Origin: Gonapodya prolifera JEL478
Lineage: Eukaryota > Monoblepharomycota > Monoblepharidomycetes > Monoblepharidales > Gonapodyaceae
Assembly: GCA_001574975.1 (NCBI GenBank)
Contig: KQ965747.1
Location: forward strand, 3,915 to 48,310
DNA: 44,396 nucleotides
Direction: 5' to 3'
In this document: positions 42,608 to 44,396 of the stretch, piece by piece
Position numbering within the stretch: position 1 is the stretch's first letter
Layout: each line of letters starts with the position of its first letter
Translations under genes and position numbers: made by a program
The notes under the pieces: model-generated
What the model was told of the DNA's origin: nothing
Database searches by the model: none
The model's input: only the letters and a program-made list of their open reading frames with translations

Positions 42608-43600
42608 CTCCTGGTCGGGGGAAAGAGGTGGTGGGGGCTCTTGCGGCGGTGAAATGAGAAAAATGGGAGCTCGCGGGCCGCAGGAGTTCGGACCACATTC
42701 GGTTCGTTTCAAACCACGGCATCAAACGTTGGTAAGAGCTCATCAGGTTGTTTGAGATTTTCGTGGGCGAGGCCAAGAGAAAACCGTAGGTGACTTGCAC
42801 TGCTCCGAGTGTCTCAGAATATCAGAAACATAATCTTTTAAAAAAAAAATCCCCCTTGTCCCGAGCTCACCCACGAAACGCGAAGGAGACATTTTTGAGG
42901 ATACAAAAATGAGAAAGGAAGAGGAAATCCGTGATCATGGCGGTGATTATTTACCATAGTGACCGATGCACATAGCTCAATCTTCCTAGAGCTTGGCGCA
43001 CGCTAATATATGCTTTTATTTGAGGGAATCCAAAGAAATGCCCCGGCATGTACATCCAAAAATGTGTGTGTATCGAAGCAGTGCTTGCACAATCCCGACA
43101 CCCCTCACTTTGCTGGGAGCTCCGTGAAGGTATGTACGCAAGTAAGTTTCGTAAGGCTTGTTTCTTCATCGCAAAATACTGTGTGACGTACTTTGTATCA
43201 CAACACTTGTCTTGTCAGAGAGGAAGAATGGGAGGTCGACCTAAAGTGGTCAGTTTGGAAATATGGTCAAAATCTAAGCAACGTATGTACATGCACTGGG
43301 CAAATCAATTTATCTTTACAGATGCGGACTCTCTGGGAGGACCTTACAACCGCATGTCTGTGTAATTCCTGACAAGGTCTGTATGCTTCGATGCTTTTGC
43401 GCTGTGAAATACATAACGCCCTCCTTACATCATCATAGTTTGCTTCGATGTTTTTCCACTCCTTTATATTTACACAATTCAAGGGTTCGGGCCAAATGCA
43501 ATACATTTGTTTATCGTACCTGAGTGAGCAACAAACTCAGCGCTTCCTTTTGCCTTGCTTTTGTTTCACATTGCGATCTGCACAGATACAGTGAACCATC
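42608..43600. other. Intergenic stretch between helicase and F-box pseudogene
   Basis: Contains the helicase promoter side (GC-rich to about 42800) and then AT-rich sequence. The frame at 43048-43365 (about 105 residues, many Cys, Met and Tyr) has no motif and no sign of conserved coding. An A-run lies at 42840-42849. Confidence 0.45.
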
Positions 43601-43614
43601 CCCACGCTATCGCC

Positions 43615-44130
43615 ATGCAGACCGTTCCTCCGGAAGTACAGTACCGGATATTCCGTCTTCTCCCTCGTCTTCTCCCTCCGCACACATTCTATTCCATCGT
43701 TCAGCAGGTGTGCCGCGCCTGGTGAGACAATCAGCGCAAGGCTCTTCCCGGGAACGGTTCCAGCCTCGAGGTCACCACGAGCCTCGTGCTCTGGCGACAG
43801 ATTCCACGACCACAATCTCGTCGCGCTTCCCGATATGCGGCTCCCCAAACTGGGGAACACGGATAGAATCGCATTGGTAAATATGGTGACCCCAATGGAC
43901 AGATTCTTGGTGGATGATCAGGGGTCATTGGTGTCCGATTTGGCACTGCGGCAATGGAGTGCCGTGAAGGCGGAAATTGCCGCAGAGGACAATGTCTTTG
44001 TTGTCATTGGTACTGATGCAGGCGAACTTGTCGTGCGTGTGTGTCAGCTCCTGGTGGCCAGGTGTCGGGGGTTGGCAACGCCCCTTGTGCTGGAGACGGT
44101 CCACAAATGGTGTTACGAGGGAGCGAGTAA
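43615..44130 (+). pseudogene. Decayed paralog of the 28713 F-box-like gene
   Basis: The start PPEVQYRIFRLLPRLLPPHTF and YSIVQQVCRAW correspond to the F-box of the intact gene (LPPEIWHRIFRKL, FYSILPRVSKTW). A TGA follows at once, then DNQRKALPGNGSSLEVTTSL in the same frame matches the intact copy's NQCTAAPGNDGKVGVAITL. A frame change near 43790 leads to LPDMRLPKLGNTDRIALVNM, MDRFLVDD, RQWSAVKAEIAAED and ELVVRVCQLLVARCRGL, which match the intact gene in order. Homology stops at about 44115, where the minisatellite starts; the remaining 330 codons are missing. Confidence 0.82.
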
Positions 44131-44290
44131 CTCGCTCAAAAAGGTCCAACTCACAACTCGCTCCCTCGGAGCGAGTCAACTCCCAACTCGCTCCCTCGGT
44201 TGTTGCTCAACTCCCGAACTCGCTCCATCGACGATTCACAAACTCCGAACTCGCTCCCTCATATGGGAGTCAACTCCGAACTCCGCGAGT
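44129..44290. repeat. Minisatellite, about five copies of a 26-32 bp unit
   Basis: Units start with AACTCGCTC at 44129 and 44155 and again at about 30-32 bp steps (near 44185, 44217 and 44248). The consensus is AACTCGCTCCCTCGG.. then GTCAACTCCG. The unit contains GCGAGT and ACTCGC, so stems could form. It ends at about 44290 with inverted remains (CGCGAGTTGACTCGG). It cuts the F-box pseudogene. Confidence 0.85.
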
Positions 44291-44396
44291 TGACTCGGTT
44301 ACAACTCGCAGGTTAAAAAGCAGGCTAAATGTAAAAAAAAAATATATTCGGAGTTACAATGTTACAAACGTAAAGTCCCAACTTAATAAATTATCG
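44291..44396. other. AT-rich end of window
   Basis: An A-run (44332-44341) and AT-rich sequence. No feature is recognised; the window ends within it. Confidence 0.4.

Noticed and set aside
43048-43365. Plus-strand 105-residue ORF
   Set aside because: No motif, AT-rich setting and no related sequence in the window.

Overview
The window looks like the nuclear genome of a fungus, most likely an early-diverging zoosporic (chytrid or monoblepharid-type) lineage; the phylum is inference. The fungal signs are dense 50-80 nt spliceosomal introns with GT..AG ends and CTAAC/CTGAC branch points, a fused ergothioneine synthase of fungal Egt1 type, a DHR1/ECM16-type ribosome-biogenesis helicase, F-box proteins and a chromodomain Ty3-type retroelement. 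MscL channels and a globin beside them would be unusual in Dikarya. I recognised no tRNA, rRNA or CRISPR array.

Layout. 1-1350: 3' end of a Ty3/gypsy chromovirus (integrase tail, chromodomain, putative LTR), followed by repeats. 1351-3606: weak or no genes. 3607-14331: a conserved gene block with a mitochondrial class III aminotransferase (+), two tandem MscL paralogs with a C-terminal zinc-ribbon-like tail (+), a globin-like protein ending in a CaaX box (-), a coiled-coil protein of unknown function (-) and a DenD-like sugar-acid dehydrogenase/epimerase (-). 15022-18716: Egt1 (+), divergent from the DenD-like gene. 19661-37188: an accessory region with a gene-free array of degenerate complex repeats (about 22.4-25.4 kb), a large F-box-like gene, and six members or remnants of one paralogous family built from an ankyrin module, a coiled coil and an SH3 domain. 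37235-42607: the helicase (-). 43615-44290: a decayed second copy of the F-box-like gene, cut off by a roughly 31-bp minisatellite.

How the genes relate. The left half is metabolic and housekeeping: amino-group transfer, osmotic/mechanical relief, haem-type sensing or binding, sugar-acid oxidation and sulfur-histidine antioxidant synthesis. The right half shows birth and death of a lineage-specific adaptor family. Three members share a phase-0 intron at the same place in the SH3 domain, four intact members and one pseudogene share an uncommon tryptophan-rich module after the ankyrin repeat, one copy is pseudogenised, and others have lost or never had the SH3 or ankyrin part. I consider this family, the MscL pair and the CaaX-tailed globin the most novel content. 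Exon boundaries were read by eye from splice signals and reading-frame continuity, and all domain names are by motif recognition without database searches.
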